Source: Torymus aiolomorphi
Lineage: Eukaryota > Arthropoda > Insecta > Hymenoptera > Torymidae
Assembly: GCA_036365515.1 (NCBI GenBank)
Contig: CM070873.1
Coordinates: 81,789,948-81,853,947 of the forward strand
Length of the DNA: 64,000 nucleotides
Reading direction: 5' to 3'
Within the stretch, counting starts at the first letter, position 1, and every line of letters starts with the position of its first letter. Shown one piece after another: positions 11,749-23,940 of the stretch. A program made the position numbers and the translations under genes. The notes beneath the pieces are model-generated. The model did no database searches, was not told where the DNA came from, and was given only the letters and a program-made list of their open reading frames with translations.

Positions 11749-14700
11749 CTGTGGTAATTAAGGGATTGGTGTGGAGTGCGGTGAAATTATATAGTGCAAG
11801 TCTGGTTGGAAGAAAATTTCAGCATCCGAGAAGTACAAGAGTTTTATATCAAACGAAACTACAAACTAAGTTATGAATATATTGCATCACTTACAAAATT
11901 AATATCATATTTTGCAATTGAAATCCTTTATTTTAAAATTGCAGAAGAATTATTATTAACGACCTTTAACTTTTGTCATATTTTTGTCAATCGAATCGGT
12001 AGTAATAGTCTGTTTTTATCGTGATTGTGCAGCAATATTCTTCCATATTTTTATTTTAAACGTAACTAAAAAACTTGGAAATTGAGAGAAAAATATATGA
12101 CTTACAGTATATGTATAAAAGACGTACTAAGCACATTGTGTAATTATTATAAATGATGTTAAACCATCATTATCGTATATATCATTTATAAATGAGAAAT
12201 TTTTCTTAGATACTTACTAATCTTAGTGGAGGCTCAAAATTCAACGTTATACCATCAGGTGCAAAATGTCTCAAGAAATTTAGTAAAATCGTGTTTCAAA
12301 CGGAGACTTCTTTCACATTGGTGCAAAAATTAGAATTATTGGAGTTGTTAGAAAATCGTTAATTTTATGGAGGAAGGTTAACTCCGGCTGTAGAGGATGC
12401 AGAAGTTATGGACTTGCCGTTACTCAATATTTTAAGGTGAAGGTTTATTGGATGTAGGTACGAAAGAATATATACTGTGTGCTTATTTCATGTAAACGGC
12501 CCATTGGTAATTAGATGAGTATGGCTTGCAGTTTCAAACATTCTGTTTGCACGTTATTAGGAAGCTAGGTTATCGATCGACGTCTTTACCCATGCTTATT
12601 TTAGCTTGTTATACCAGAGGATCGTTAGAAAAGGTTCTCTATTTGTAATTAATTTAAACTCAAAAATTCTAGGTAAACTTTGTCGAAGTCTAGTGAAAAT
12701 ATCCCTCTTGATCCTCTAGAGCTTCTACTTGTCGTAAAAAGAAGTCTATAAGAAAAGACAAGTCTGTTTCAACTCGACTCAATATTTGTTCCCATCAGAT
12801 TCTACTCATTTTGTCAGTCAAATATAAGGACCAGAGTTTTTCTCACTTTCCGTATCGATCTAATCACTCCAAATCAAACGCAACTTCGGCCACGAGTAGT
12901 TATCCGAGAATCCGAGCCAATTTCCAAACACGCGCAAAACACACTTAAATCCTCCAATTAAAGAAGCCCTGCCAGCCTGCCACAGCATGCACACAAGCTC
13001 GAAAAACTTTCGAGGGAGCAGTGCATCAACGTGCCGCGTCGAAACTTTACGAGTAATCCTCAAATGCACGTGGCCACTCACTGTTTGTACATATATGTGT
13101 GGATGTGTATTGTATAGCGACAGGTATACAAGCGCACTCTCTTTTCACTGGCATATAGGCAGGCGCACGCAGGCGAGGCTCCCTCAATTTTCCAATTGAA
13201 CGGTATCCGCGGTGTCCCGGCAGTTGCGATAAGTCGCGATTTATCATCGCTCTCTATGGCATTGTTCATGGTGCGCATTGTCGACGGGAGCTAGGCTGTG
13301 TACCTATTCGTAGGTACGAAAGCGAAACCAGAGTGGACATATCGGAGCTTTTTTGTATTGTTCGCTGTATTTTTATTTTCTATTCATTTCAATAGAGTAA
13401 CTGATTTGATTGTGTCAGTATTTAAATTACAAAATATTAATTGGAACGAAGGTTTTTTTTATGTGAAATATAGGCAATTTTTAGATGAATTTTATTTTGT
13501 AAAAAAAAAGTAAAATTGCAGTTGAATGGAAATAAAGTATGTATTCAGATTTTATTTCACCCACGATAACATTTGATACGCGCAAAAGGATTCCTATTTT
13601 TCATCTGCTATTGAAACAATAATTGAAATTTGAATAAATGAAATTCTGCTTTTAAACATGATGAAATATTTTTCTCGTAGGTGGGATATCAAATGCTCTT
13701 CTCGCGTTTCATTAGCAAAATACGTGTGCAAAAAGAAAAATAACTGTGATTCTTAAACAAAGTATTATAAACCTTTACATTGTTTGTGCAACTTTCTCTA
13801 CTTTTGCTTATTTATTCAATTACAAGCATATATCCGCAGAAAATATCATAACCCTCGCAGTCACCACACGTGCAATAAGACGGCGTAAGTACTTATGTAT
13901 CGAGGCGAACAAACGACTTTTTTGCTTGTAAGATTTCTGCTGGAAGGGCGTGACGTAATCGGATAATTGAATGAAACGATGTAAAGCCGCGGGCTTGTGC
14001 AAAATCGCCTCGTTAATGCGCGCGTCTCTTGGCTCGCGCGAAAAAAGAAAAATAATGAAACGAAATGAAAACAGAGATAAAAAGGGAAGAAGCGGTGGCG
14101 CAATCGGCGTCTCGTGAAAGCACTCAATCGGCCACGTGATATGAAATTTCGACGAGACCGTAAAGAAAGCTGCGAAAACGAGTGTACAGAAATAAAAGGG
14201 GACTTGTCAATGTTATCTGACGTTGTATTCTTATACATCGGAGTGCCGTAGTAATCCCGTAATTGGCTCCTAGGGTGCCGGATTTTTATTTATTTTAGCT
14301 TTTCAGATTGAGTTATCTTTATTATTTTCAATTATTATGATTACTATTATTAAATTATTCTAATTGTAGCACTTCAATATTTTATAAACAGTTCATATTC
14401 ATGTATAAAGGTGGAAGTTAATTAAATGCTACAATTATTATTTTCATTTTTTATATTCTTCGAAATGTAACATTATGATCAATTTAAGAGCGTATTTTAA
14501 TATAAAGTTAAAGATGAAATACAAATTGTAGCGATAAATTAATACAATGTCACCGGTGTCACAAGTGTATAAGATAAAAAATTAAATTTTAAAAGTATCT
14601 TTATCATTACAATTTTGTAATCGACATAAAATATTTATGATATCGACATATATTAAAATAAGAATTTATAAAATTACATATTGACAGTTAAATGTAAAAT

Positions 14701-15490
14701 TAACTCAGTGAATGCCTTTTCCTCCTTTAAAACTTTTTAAGACTTTTCAATAGAATTAAAGGCAAAGTGTTTGTGAGTGTTCCAATTTCGCAACACGAAT
14801 GAAAAAGCCGCATAAAAATAGAGATAAATGATATTCACAATCAAACTATTTCACACAAAAGGATGAATATTAACATTGCCCTGCGGAAATTAATAAAATA
14901 AACAATATAGAAGCTACTTATTTTATAGTATAATTATAAACGCCGATTGTGACTAAAGAAAATAATATATTTAGCAAAATTCGATAAAAAAATCAGGTGA
15001 CAATTTATTTTTTTAATCCGTCAAACTTATAGGATTCTGATAAAAGTAGAAAAATATCGCAAAAGTCTGGAATACATAAAATATTCACGTCCGTCGCACT
15101 GCAAAAATAACATATCTCTTATTATAAATGATATATATTCCCGGCACTCTCGGCATTCTTGCGCAATCGGCCATTACAAAAAAGAAGCTTTACAGCCGCA
15201 TCGTCGGATAAATTTAGAAAGAGCAAGTGCCTCTATTCGTGCTAAAATGTCTACTTATAACCCACTCGAATTACATCGCGAACATTGACTTCGATTTCTA
15301 ATCGGGAATGCTATAACGAAAACTAAATACACTACTTTTTTTCTACAACCGTATTATACCCGACAAAAATCACCACTGTTTACTCAACAAATGCGCGTGC
15401 ACACGGAAAATTGGAAATTTCCTCGAGCGATCGCTAAAAAAGCTCGTACACAACACACACATAGACATACACACACGCACACAGACTCAC

Positions 15491-16060
15491 CAAGGAAACG
15501 AGAAAACTCTCGGGCTCCCGCGTGCGATAAGCCTCCCCCTCCGCGAAAGCCCATCAATCCCCTGAAAGCAGGCTCGCTGCGACGGCGAAAGCTCCCTCCT
15601 CTCTCTCCGCCGCGAAGCTCCCGGGAGGCTCCTCGCTCTCTCTCCTCTCTCGACCCAGGAAAAAGGCAATATCCTTCTCTTCCTTCTCACTCACAACCCG
15701 TATACTTATATATATATATAGTTCACACTCTCCCTCAGCGTCCGCGAAATACAAGCGTGTACATAAAAATCCACGCGACGACTAGCCGAGTGGTATTGTA
15801 CTATATCCGCGGCGGCTGGCGCGAGCTTGCGCCGGAGACTGCGGACACTGGCGCTAGCTGCCTGCAGAGCGCAGGCAGAGGCGGCGAGGGAGAGCGACGA
15901 CGAGGATGATGGTGGCAGCGGCGGCGGCGGTGGCGGCGGCTGGATTTTCCGCGCGCTGTGTGATGTTTTCCCCGCTCGTCGTATATACCTAGCGTGAGGC
16001 GCCGCAGCAGCAGCCGCGAGCTTGCGCTATTGGCCGAGCGATCGATCGGTGCGCGCACAG
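15491..16060 (-). promoter_or_regulatory. Promoter-like CG-rich block with minus-strand donor
   Basis: CG-rich DNA with GGC/GGT repeats (about 15908-15945), GAGA/CTCT tracts and a consensus donor on the minus strand (CTTG|GTGAGTCTG, intron side ending at 15490). It resembles a first non-coding exon and promoter of a gene running leftward. The exact start is unknown. Confidence 0.3.
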
Positions 16061-18071
16061 CGCTCCTGTCCGTTGAACCCTCCTACGTGCGTCTGTGTAT
16101 ATATCTACTCGTACTTTCTCTCTCTTCCTCTCTTCCTCTCTCGTTCTGTCTTTCGTTCATATAGAGAGGCAGCGAGCGGGAGGAGAAGGACGGGAGAATG
16201 CGTTATTCGCATGCGTAAGTGCGCGAGCGCTGACTTTTGTCTCTACGCGAATGCGGAGGTATCGTTGGGAAGGCTTTTTTGCGCTCGAAGGGGTGCAGTG
16301 CTCGTTCGTCTCATTGTCCTGGATGGGAGGTACGGAGGGAGAGAGCTTTACGAAAGCAGGGGAGAGAATGTACTTAGTTTTTGACGTGGGAGCAGCGCGA
16401 TGATGTGACTGCCACGCACGCGGGCGGACGGGTCGACGCGGTGCGTTGGCGCGGGATTGTCGGAAGCTTTTGGAAATTCTATTATTCCGATGATGGAATT
16501 TATCAGCTTTCGAATTTAATGTCGAGTTTGATGTTCGTATAATGTAATACTTGTAGCATGGAGGATGAAAGATGGATGTGTTGAGAAGTTACGATTTTTA
16601 AGATTTTCCATGTACATCGCTTATAAATTTTTATATTATTGCGTTAATTTTTATTTTATCCTATTTTTCCGATAAACTTTATGATTAAATTTATAACTGT
16701 AGGTATTGCGTTTGTCTTGGCAGGATACGAAAGACATTATATGAATAACGCTATTTGAGTGATTTCAGCTGAAATGCTGTTGTGTTACGAGTGTAATAAT
16801 GAAATTCGTAAAATTTTACATGATAAAAAAAGTTTAAAAATATAAAATATATTATATAATTATAAAACAAGAAAGAAATAGTAAAGTACATAACATATGG
16901 AGAGGCTTTTATTACAAATTTTAATTCTGGTATTTGCAATATCGAGATTTTCTTTTGAGACTCACACTTACTTTTATGAAAATCAATAAAGTATATATAG
17001 GAGATAAAATTAGATCAAATGGAAAAATTTTGCTCCCCTTGTCCTTGCAAGGATTAGCTTCAAAAGCTTTTCTCTGAAACCACTGCTTTTATCTTGTCGA
17101 AGCATAAGGGGTTTCTCTTATTCAGAAGTAATATTATTTTTAAGCTATACAGTAATGGAAATAAGAGAAGCAAAGATGTAGCATGGAAATAAAGCTATTA
17201 ATGAACTTTTATATGTTATCATTCTTTTAATGTTTTTAACACTTCTTGTCTGTTTTTGAGCTGTAATATTGGATTTTCGTGTAAATGAGTATATATACAT
17301 CGACAATAATTATACACGTATGAAATACTACGATTATTGTTACAATAAAAATTAATAGAAAATTCTTTTATTTAAATTTAATGAATTGTAAATATCGTGT
17401 AATTAAATTACTGTCAATCACAAAAAAGGCCTAATTCGCATATTGTAAATTGCATTTTCTTTCATTTTCATTTTTTTTTTTTTCAACAGCTCATGTGCAA
17501 AAATAAACGGTGGCGAGAATTTCTACTACGGAATACGAGGGAAGCTTTTGAAACTCAGAATAGACGGTGAAGTAGAAAATGAAATAATAAAGTTTGCAAG
17601 TCTCACTATACCGGTACTGCGCGTGCGCTTTACCAACGATTTAAATTCTAGTACCTATTTCAATCAACTATTCGCACACAGAACGAGGTACTTAGTCCTG
17701 CAGATATCTTTTTAATTGAAGTTTTATATAAGTCATTTATTTGTATGATTGATTAGTTCTTTATTATAATTTCTTATTTTAAAATTAACGGGAAAAATAT
17801 GAAATTTAAGAAAACTCTTGATGACTTCAAAATAAATGTCTTTCTTATTCAATATGTATATAAAAACAAATAAATAAACGATTTTCTATCTCTTTAAAAG
17901 GCATAGATAATAATTAGATCTTTTGACAACTATTAAAATGTGGTTCGCTAATTATAGAAAATGACATATTTAGTAAAAATTTGCGTGAATTAAATCTTTG
18001 TAAAGACTAATAATGGCTATTATTACATATGATTTAAAATAGAGTTCATTCCGAATAAAGTTAAATAAGAA

Positions 18072-20446
18072 TCAAAACTTGTCTATGAGTTGGAGGATGT
18101 GTTGTTGTTGAGCTTCTTTCCATTCAACATCACCTTCATCTCCCAAGTTTCCAGCATATTCTGCAAAATTAATATAATTGTAAAATAAAGTAAAACAACA
18201 ATAATGGTTATTATATTATTTTAAATATTGCGAATTTCCTTATTCACCTCTAACTATATTTCTTATAGTTTTAAGTGATGCCCTTCTCTGCGTTAGAATC
18301 CTAGTGACTCTCTGTTTTACCGCTGGAGGACAACCAATGCATGCCTCAAGTAATATATAATCTACTAATTGCAATGTAAACAATCCCCCATTCAGTCTTT
18401 TCAATAATATTTCTTCTTCATCATCACCTTCCTTTAAAATAAAAATTTATAAATTTAAGATATATTCTACCCTGAGTTATAATAAAATCAAATGATTTTA
18501 ACTTGAAATAATACCTTAGCATTTTTTTCAACTTCTTCTACCTTTTCAAGATATTTAAAGTGTAGTTCCATTAACCTATCAACTTTTTCATAGTCATTTT
18601 CTGTGAATTTGCTGAGTAACCTTTGTCTTTGCTGACCTTTACAGTTTCTTAACATACTTGCTATGATTGATACTACATGCTCTGAAAAAGATAAGACGTT
18701 TTAAATTTTTTAAAATATTTTATTTTAATTAAATATAATAATTGTGTTTACCTTCATGTTCCTCAGCAGTAACCATTTTCTTTCGGTTTTTAGTTGGTGT
18801 CTTCATAAATACAGGAAATATTGTTCTAAGACCTAGGATATCAACGAATTTGCTACAATTATCTTTACCATCTGGCCCATTCATTGCATAATCAAGAACC
18901 TGTTCAGTAATAAGGATTAGAAAACTTTATGCAAAAGAAAATATGTATCACAATTTAATTACAATCATTATTATGCATAATACCTTAAGGGAGCCATTTC
19001 GTGACATTTTTTTTTCTCTTAACATAAGATTCATGAGTTGAAGACCTTCTCCACGAAGAAATCTTTCTCGATTCACTGTTTCCATTAAACTGGAGCACAA
19101 AATGTCAAACAGGTTTTCCATTAATTCCTGTTCTTCTGCTGTTTGTGGATCATGTCTTTTATAGTACTATATTCATAATTAAAAGTCATCAATAAAGAAA
19201 TTATTTGTATTGTTTAAAATTAATTTTGTTAAAAATAAAATATTTATTAACTTACAGCTAACTGTTGAAGAAGAACATCAATTCCATCAAGATCTCCTAA
19301 AAGAAGTCTATTCTCCTCTGAATTATGAAGAAGAATAGACAAAATTTCACTAGCGTATAGTTTGTTGGTATCAAAAGGAGCTTTTACTTTTATTCTTTTT
19401 AATAAATACGTTATTAAACCTTGTTTACCAGCTTCTACACACAGTTCTGGTCTTATTTCTAACAAATTTTCAAAGATAGCTGTAATCCAAATTGAAGAAA
19501 AGATGTGAAATAATGTTACAATGAATAGTGTTAATAGAATAAGTTATGTAAGATAATTAAATTTTACCCAATGTGTTGAAAACTCCCTCACTTTCTTCAC
19601 TTACTGATTCATCAAGTCTTTCTAAGTTTTGAACAAGTAAGGCAAAGACTTGTTGTGCCAATAATGCATCTATCAAGGAATCAGCTTCTTCTGGTGCTTC
19701 ATTATAAACATCTGATTCTGTAAGTTCTTGAAGTAAATCTACTATCCCAACTGCTATGTCTGTATTTTCATGTGCTAACAATTCTAGGAGTGATGGCACT
19801 ACCCCTAATTCAACCATAAGAGGATACAGTTCAGGATTAGTTGCAACAGCATGTAATTCTTGTAAAACATCATGTAATTCTACTTCTGATTCCATGAATT
19901 TATCAGGCTGATCTGGAAACTTAACTCTCATTTCTTGATTTCGTAGTGCTCTTTTTTCAAAGAGTAAAATCATTCGTTTCAGATTCGTCTCATCCAAAGG
20001 TTCTACTTCGGCAGCTTCAGTCTCGACAAATTTTAATATATCTTCTTTTTGTTCCTTGGTTAATTGTGGTTCCACCACATCATTTTCCGGAGCTGGAAGT
20101 GCTGCACGAATTGGTGTTGGTGGTTCACTTGTTCTTACTGGAGTTCTTAATGGCGTTCTTAATGGAGTGGAATCAAGTTTTGTATTTTGTCTTTGACGAG
20201 GATGATAAGGTGTTCTCATAACCTTTTTAGACTTTTTTGATTCCCAATCATCCTCATCATCTTCTTCATCTGGAGCTGACCGCTTTGGAGTATTTGGAGG
20301 CTAAAGTGATATTTTTAATAAATACATACATTTAAAATAAAAATAAAATGTAATATTCGTTTATAAATTTATTTTAACTTCGGAAATGAAAATTTCAGTA
20401 TTTTCGTAAACCTTACCTTGTAAGATAATAATTCTCCAATATCCAT
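18072..20446 (-). CDS. CTNNBL1: Beta-catenin-like protein 1 (armadillo-repeat, spliceosome-associated)
   Basis: Eight exons, minus strand: 20417-20446, 19568-20300, 19256-19479, 18984-19166, 18752-18899, 18515-18681, 18248-18431, 18072-18160. All junctions are GT-AG and the frame closes, giving 585 residues, close to the human protein. The N-terminus MDIGELLSYK is the family start. It is followed by an acidic stretch and a basic KKSKK cluster near residues 30-36, a possible nuclear signal. The rest is armadillo-type repeats with family blocks such as KFPDQPDKFMESE, LLVQNLERLDESV, LDGIDVLLQQL, DNCSKFVDILGLRTIFP and KFTENDYEKVDRLMELHFKYL. The family is nuclear, associates with the Prp19/CDC5L spliceosomal complex and has a role in splicing. 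It lies head-to-head with GOSR2, 1.5 kb apart, with a MITE between them. Confidence 0.96.
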
Positions 20447-21027
20447 GTTTTACAAAAAAACTAATTGACTTTTAATTAAATATCATACAACATTCATTTT
20501 ACATTTATCAACAATTTAAATCTTTGGAAGCTAGCTTGTACGTGTTCGACTTTATAGGTTAGATAACATTCTATTTATACATAAAGATCTTCAAGTAAGA
20601 GATCAATACCTAATACATTTTCCGCCATCTTGAGAAAAGTGATGAAAATTCTAGAAAAATTAATTTTGTTTCAATAAGATTTTTTACTTTTTAATTAAAA
20701 AAATAAATGAAAATAATATCATAATGACTAAAGAAAAATAATTTTATAAAAATATTTAATTTTTCTTTTTAAATTAAAATGTATAATAAAAGTAGTTCCA
20801 ATTTATTATTATTTACATAACAATAATTTATATTATTGTATTCAAATAATAAGATGAATTACTTATCTACGTTTTGTTTGTGCAAAAATAAAATTTTAAT
20901 CTCTTACAACGACAATTAAATTTATATATATTGAAGATTTCGAGAAATAGACTATATATATTGTTCACGAAAATACGAAATGCGTGCATGCAAGCAAGAC
21001 TCGCATTCTCTCACAAAGCCGCTTCAC

Positions 21028-21831
21028 TAGAGGTGAAAAGTGACGCGATCAGAAAAAAAAGGTCTTTTGACGGTCCAAGGACCGTCCGATGACCAGCTCT
21101 ATTTGTGACCACTTCGTCACTTTTTTCGACGGGCACGTCAGCTGGCGCAGGAAAAATGAAATTTAATATATTAAATAAAAAATATATATAAACCATGAAT
21201 AATTATTGATAATGATAATAAATTAATAATGGTATCATAAATTTATAATTTAATTAGTAAAATATTCTTATGAAAAAAGACGATATTTTGTGACAAATTG
21301 AAAAAAAGACCGTCTTTTTTCAGCTATATAGGTGGTGAGAGTAGATTTTTTAATTTTTTTATTGAATTTTTATTTAAATAAGAAAAAATATAAATCATCA
21401 ATTTCTAAATAATTGCGATAATTAATTAATAATGGTATCATTACCATTTAGTAAAATATGAAAAAAGACGATATTTTGTGACAAATTGAAAAAAAGACCG
21501 TCTTTTTTCAGCTATATAGGTGGTGAGGGTAGAATTTTTAATTTTTTTTATTAGATTTTTTAATTTTTATTAAACTAAGAAAAAATATAAACTATCAATC
21601 TCTGAATGATTATTGATAAAGGTAATAAATTAATAATGGCATCATTACCTTTTAATTAGCATAATATTGTTATTATAAAAAAAAACGATCTTTTGTGACC
21701 AATTGAAAAAAAGACCGTCTTTTTACATTCAAAAATTAAGAAAAATTTTTGGACCGTCATTTTTGTCACAGGATCGTCTTTTTTTGCGTCAATTGACCAA
21801 TTAAAAAAAGACTGGTCATTTTACACCTCTA
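21028..21831. mobile_element. hAT-like MITE with internal tandem repeats
   Basis: The ends are TAGAGGTGAAAA (21028) and, inverted at the right, TAGAGGTGTAAAA (ending 21831), resembling hAT termini. The flanks are CGCTTCAC (21020-21027) and CGCTTCAT (21832-21839), an 8-bp target duplication with one mismatch. Inside, a unit of about 190 bp containing GACCGTCTTTTTTCAGCTAT recurs about three times (around 21180-21345, 21385-21535, 21590-21730). No transposase. Confidence 0.8.
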
Positions 21832-21961
21832 CGCTTCATGCATGCGTCGATTTTCTTGAAAGTGCGGCCCCGAAAATCGTACACGTCACAACTTTCGTTA
21901 TGTTTCTTGCATTCGCATAGATTTTTCGAATATTTGTTTTTAACACATTTTGAAAAGAAAA

Positions 21962-22800
21962 ATGGAAGCACTTTATCACCAAACGAATAAATTGGTACAG
22001 GAAACACAACATTTATTCAGCCAGCTGGAAAGAAAGCAGCCTAACCTTGATATTGAAACTGTTGAATATGAAATACAAACAAAAATTCAGAACATCAACA
22101 GGTATATAAATCTCGTTAATTATTGTTAATTTGACAATGTTAAGAATTTGAATTTATGTAGATTTTGATTGCACATAAATTTCTGAGAATCTAAAACTTG
22201 TCAGTAACTTCTATTAATTAATAATGATTGCATCATTCAGGTTTTGTTTGACTATTTGAAATGAAAGAAAATCTAAATTTTTTTAATATACTATTTTTCA
22301 GCAACTGTGATAGACTGGATATACTATGTTCAAAAGGGCCTATATCACAGCGTCAAAATGCAAAAATGAGAGTCGACCAATTGAAATATGACAGTCGGCA
22401 TCTAGCAGCTGCACTAAACTCATGGAAACAAATGATTCTACGTAAACAACGAGAAGAATCAGAGAGGGAAGCACTGTTATCTAGAAAATTCACCACTAAT
22501 GATCATGTAGACATTTTGATTGACCACAGTGTACAGCATAACAATAGTATGCGCAATGCAGTTCATGGTGTCGATGACATGATACAACATGGTAGTGGAA
22601 TTCTAGAAAGTTTAAAATCTCAAAGGTACACACTTAAAGGAGCTCATAAACGTTTAGTAGATGTTGGTAATACTTTGGGATTATCTAATACTACAATGAG
22701 ACTGATAGAACAACGAGTTCGTTCTGATGGATTCATTCTTGTTGGAGGCATGCTGTTTACATGTCTCATCATAACGCTAGTAATAATTTTTCTTTTATAA
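21962..22800 (+). CDS. GOSR2: Golgi SNAP receptor complex member 2 (membrin, Qb-SNARE)
   Basis: Two exons, 21962-22101 and 22302-22800; the intron is GT-AG and the joined frame gives 212 residues, the same length as human GOSR2. The start at 21962 gives MEALYHQTNKLVQETQ, matching the family N-terminus. Family blocks are RQNAKMRVDQLKYD, LLSRKFTTND, a SNARE coiled coil at about residues 115-185 (LKSQRYTLKGAHKRL, LGLSNTTMRLIEQR), and a C-terminal membrane anchor at about residues 190-212 (GGMLFTCLIITLVIIFLL). It mediates ER-Golgi and intra-Golgi vesicle fusion as a tail-anchored Qb-SNARE. The 1.5 kb to CTNNBL1 is likely a shared divergent promoter region. Confidence 0.97.
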
Positions 22801-23566
22801 ACATTCCTAAAACACATAAATTTGTACATAGCAATGAATGAGGAAAGACTAAATATTAAATAATTGAATTTAACACAGTGATTGTACTTTGAATTTATCC
22901 AAAGATATAAACTAAATGAATTGTATAATTGTAAAAAAAAATTAATTTATAAATATGTATAAAATTATACATAAACCATAAAAAAATTTTTAATTATAAA
23001 TGATGCTGGTATTTTATTCTGTTACTTGAAATAGATTTTCAGTTTATCTAAATCGTTAAATTTTTCTTTTTAACAAAATTCAATATATTTTGGTGTTAAT
23101 TCAGTTATTTATGGTAACTAATAGTTCGGAATAATGCTTTTGAGTTTTTATTTTGTGAGGCCTTATAATTTTTCATAAAAAATTAAAAGTTAGTTTATAA
23201 ATAAAAATGTAAGATAATCATTATTAATTTATAATGATGAGTTTTCACCTTCAATTGTTTTAGGCAATTGTAACAATTAAAATCTAATTAAACGTTGCAC
23301 ATGCACTTTAATCCCTAATCTTATTCTATATAACGGTAAACACATTAGAAAGATGATTTGTCTTTTTTCAAAACCTTTTCTAAAATTAGATTCACACTGT
23401 ACATCTTTGTTAGACTCCTTGTCAGCAACGCGTTCGATTGTGTTTACGCAATCAACTAGGCGCTTAGTTTTCATCGGTTATTACCGAATTTAAAATTTAA
23501 AATTTTAAAATTCAATTCATAAAAAATAATCAAATGCACTTTTTTATACTTTTTTTGTTTGATTTT
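22801..23566. other. GOSR2 3' flank
   Basis: AT-rich. It probably includes the GOSR2 3' UTR; several AT-rich hexamers could act in polyadenylation, none decisive. I see no other gene. Confidence 0.5.
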
Positions 23567-23940
23567 CGGGAGGTACCATAGTCGTACCGTTACCGACCGA
23601 GAAATTCACACAGTTTCAAGCTGATTAAAAATACGTAAAATCACAAAAAAAACAAGAGAACACTTCGCTGCGGTTTTGAACGTTCTATCACCTAGTAAAA
23701 GTTTGAAGTCGAAATATTAAGTGGTTTTTGCAAAAACTGAACAAAACAAAATTCGGTTTCGTTCAAAGTTTTTGCAAAAACAACTTGATATTTCGACTCC
23801 AAACTTTTACTAGGTGATAGAACGTTCAAAACCGCAGCGAAGTGTTCTCTTGATTTTTTGTGATTCAACGTATTTTATTTTTAATCAGCTTGAAACTGTG
23901 TGAATTGCTCGGTCGGTAATGGTAGGACTATGGAACCCCG
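23567..23940. mobile_element. Foldback MITE, family A, copy 1
   Basis: About 374 bp, nearly palindromic. The left arm (about 23567-23745) contains TTACCGACCGAG, GAACGTTCTATCACCTAGTA and AAGTCGAAATAT. The same sequence returns inverted in the right arm (about 23755-23940). The ends approximate CGGGAGGTACCATAG and CTATGGAACCCCG. A second, shorter copy lies at about 42402-42680. Confidence 0.85.

Larger units (their letters stand above)
10294..17990. other. Large non-coding region between the MITE and CTNNBL1
   Basis: No conserved coding exon was found on either strand. AT-rich DNA alternates with CG-rich, promoter-like blocks (about 11080-11700 and 15400-16450). Two minus-strand exon-like segments are listed separately. 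The long frames at 15391-16403 lie in low-complexity Arg/Ser/Pro-rich DNA and look non-coding. Confidence 0.5.

Noticed and set aside
15391..16403. Arg/Pro/Ser-rich frames in the CG-rich block
   Set aside because: Compositionally biased, with no homology I recognise; more likely promoter or UTR.
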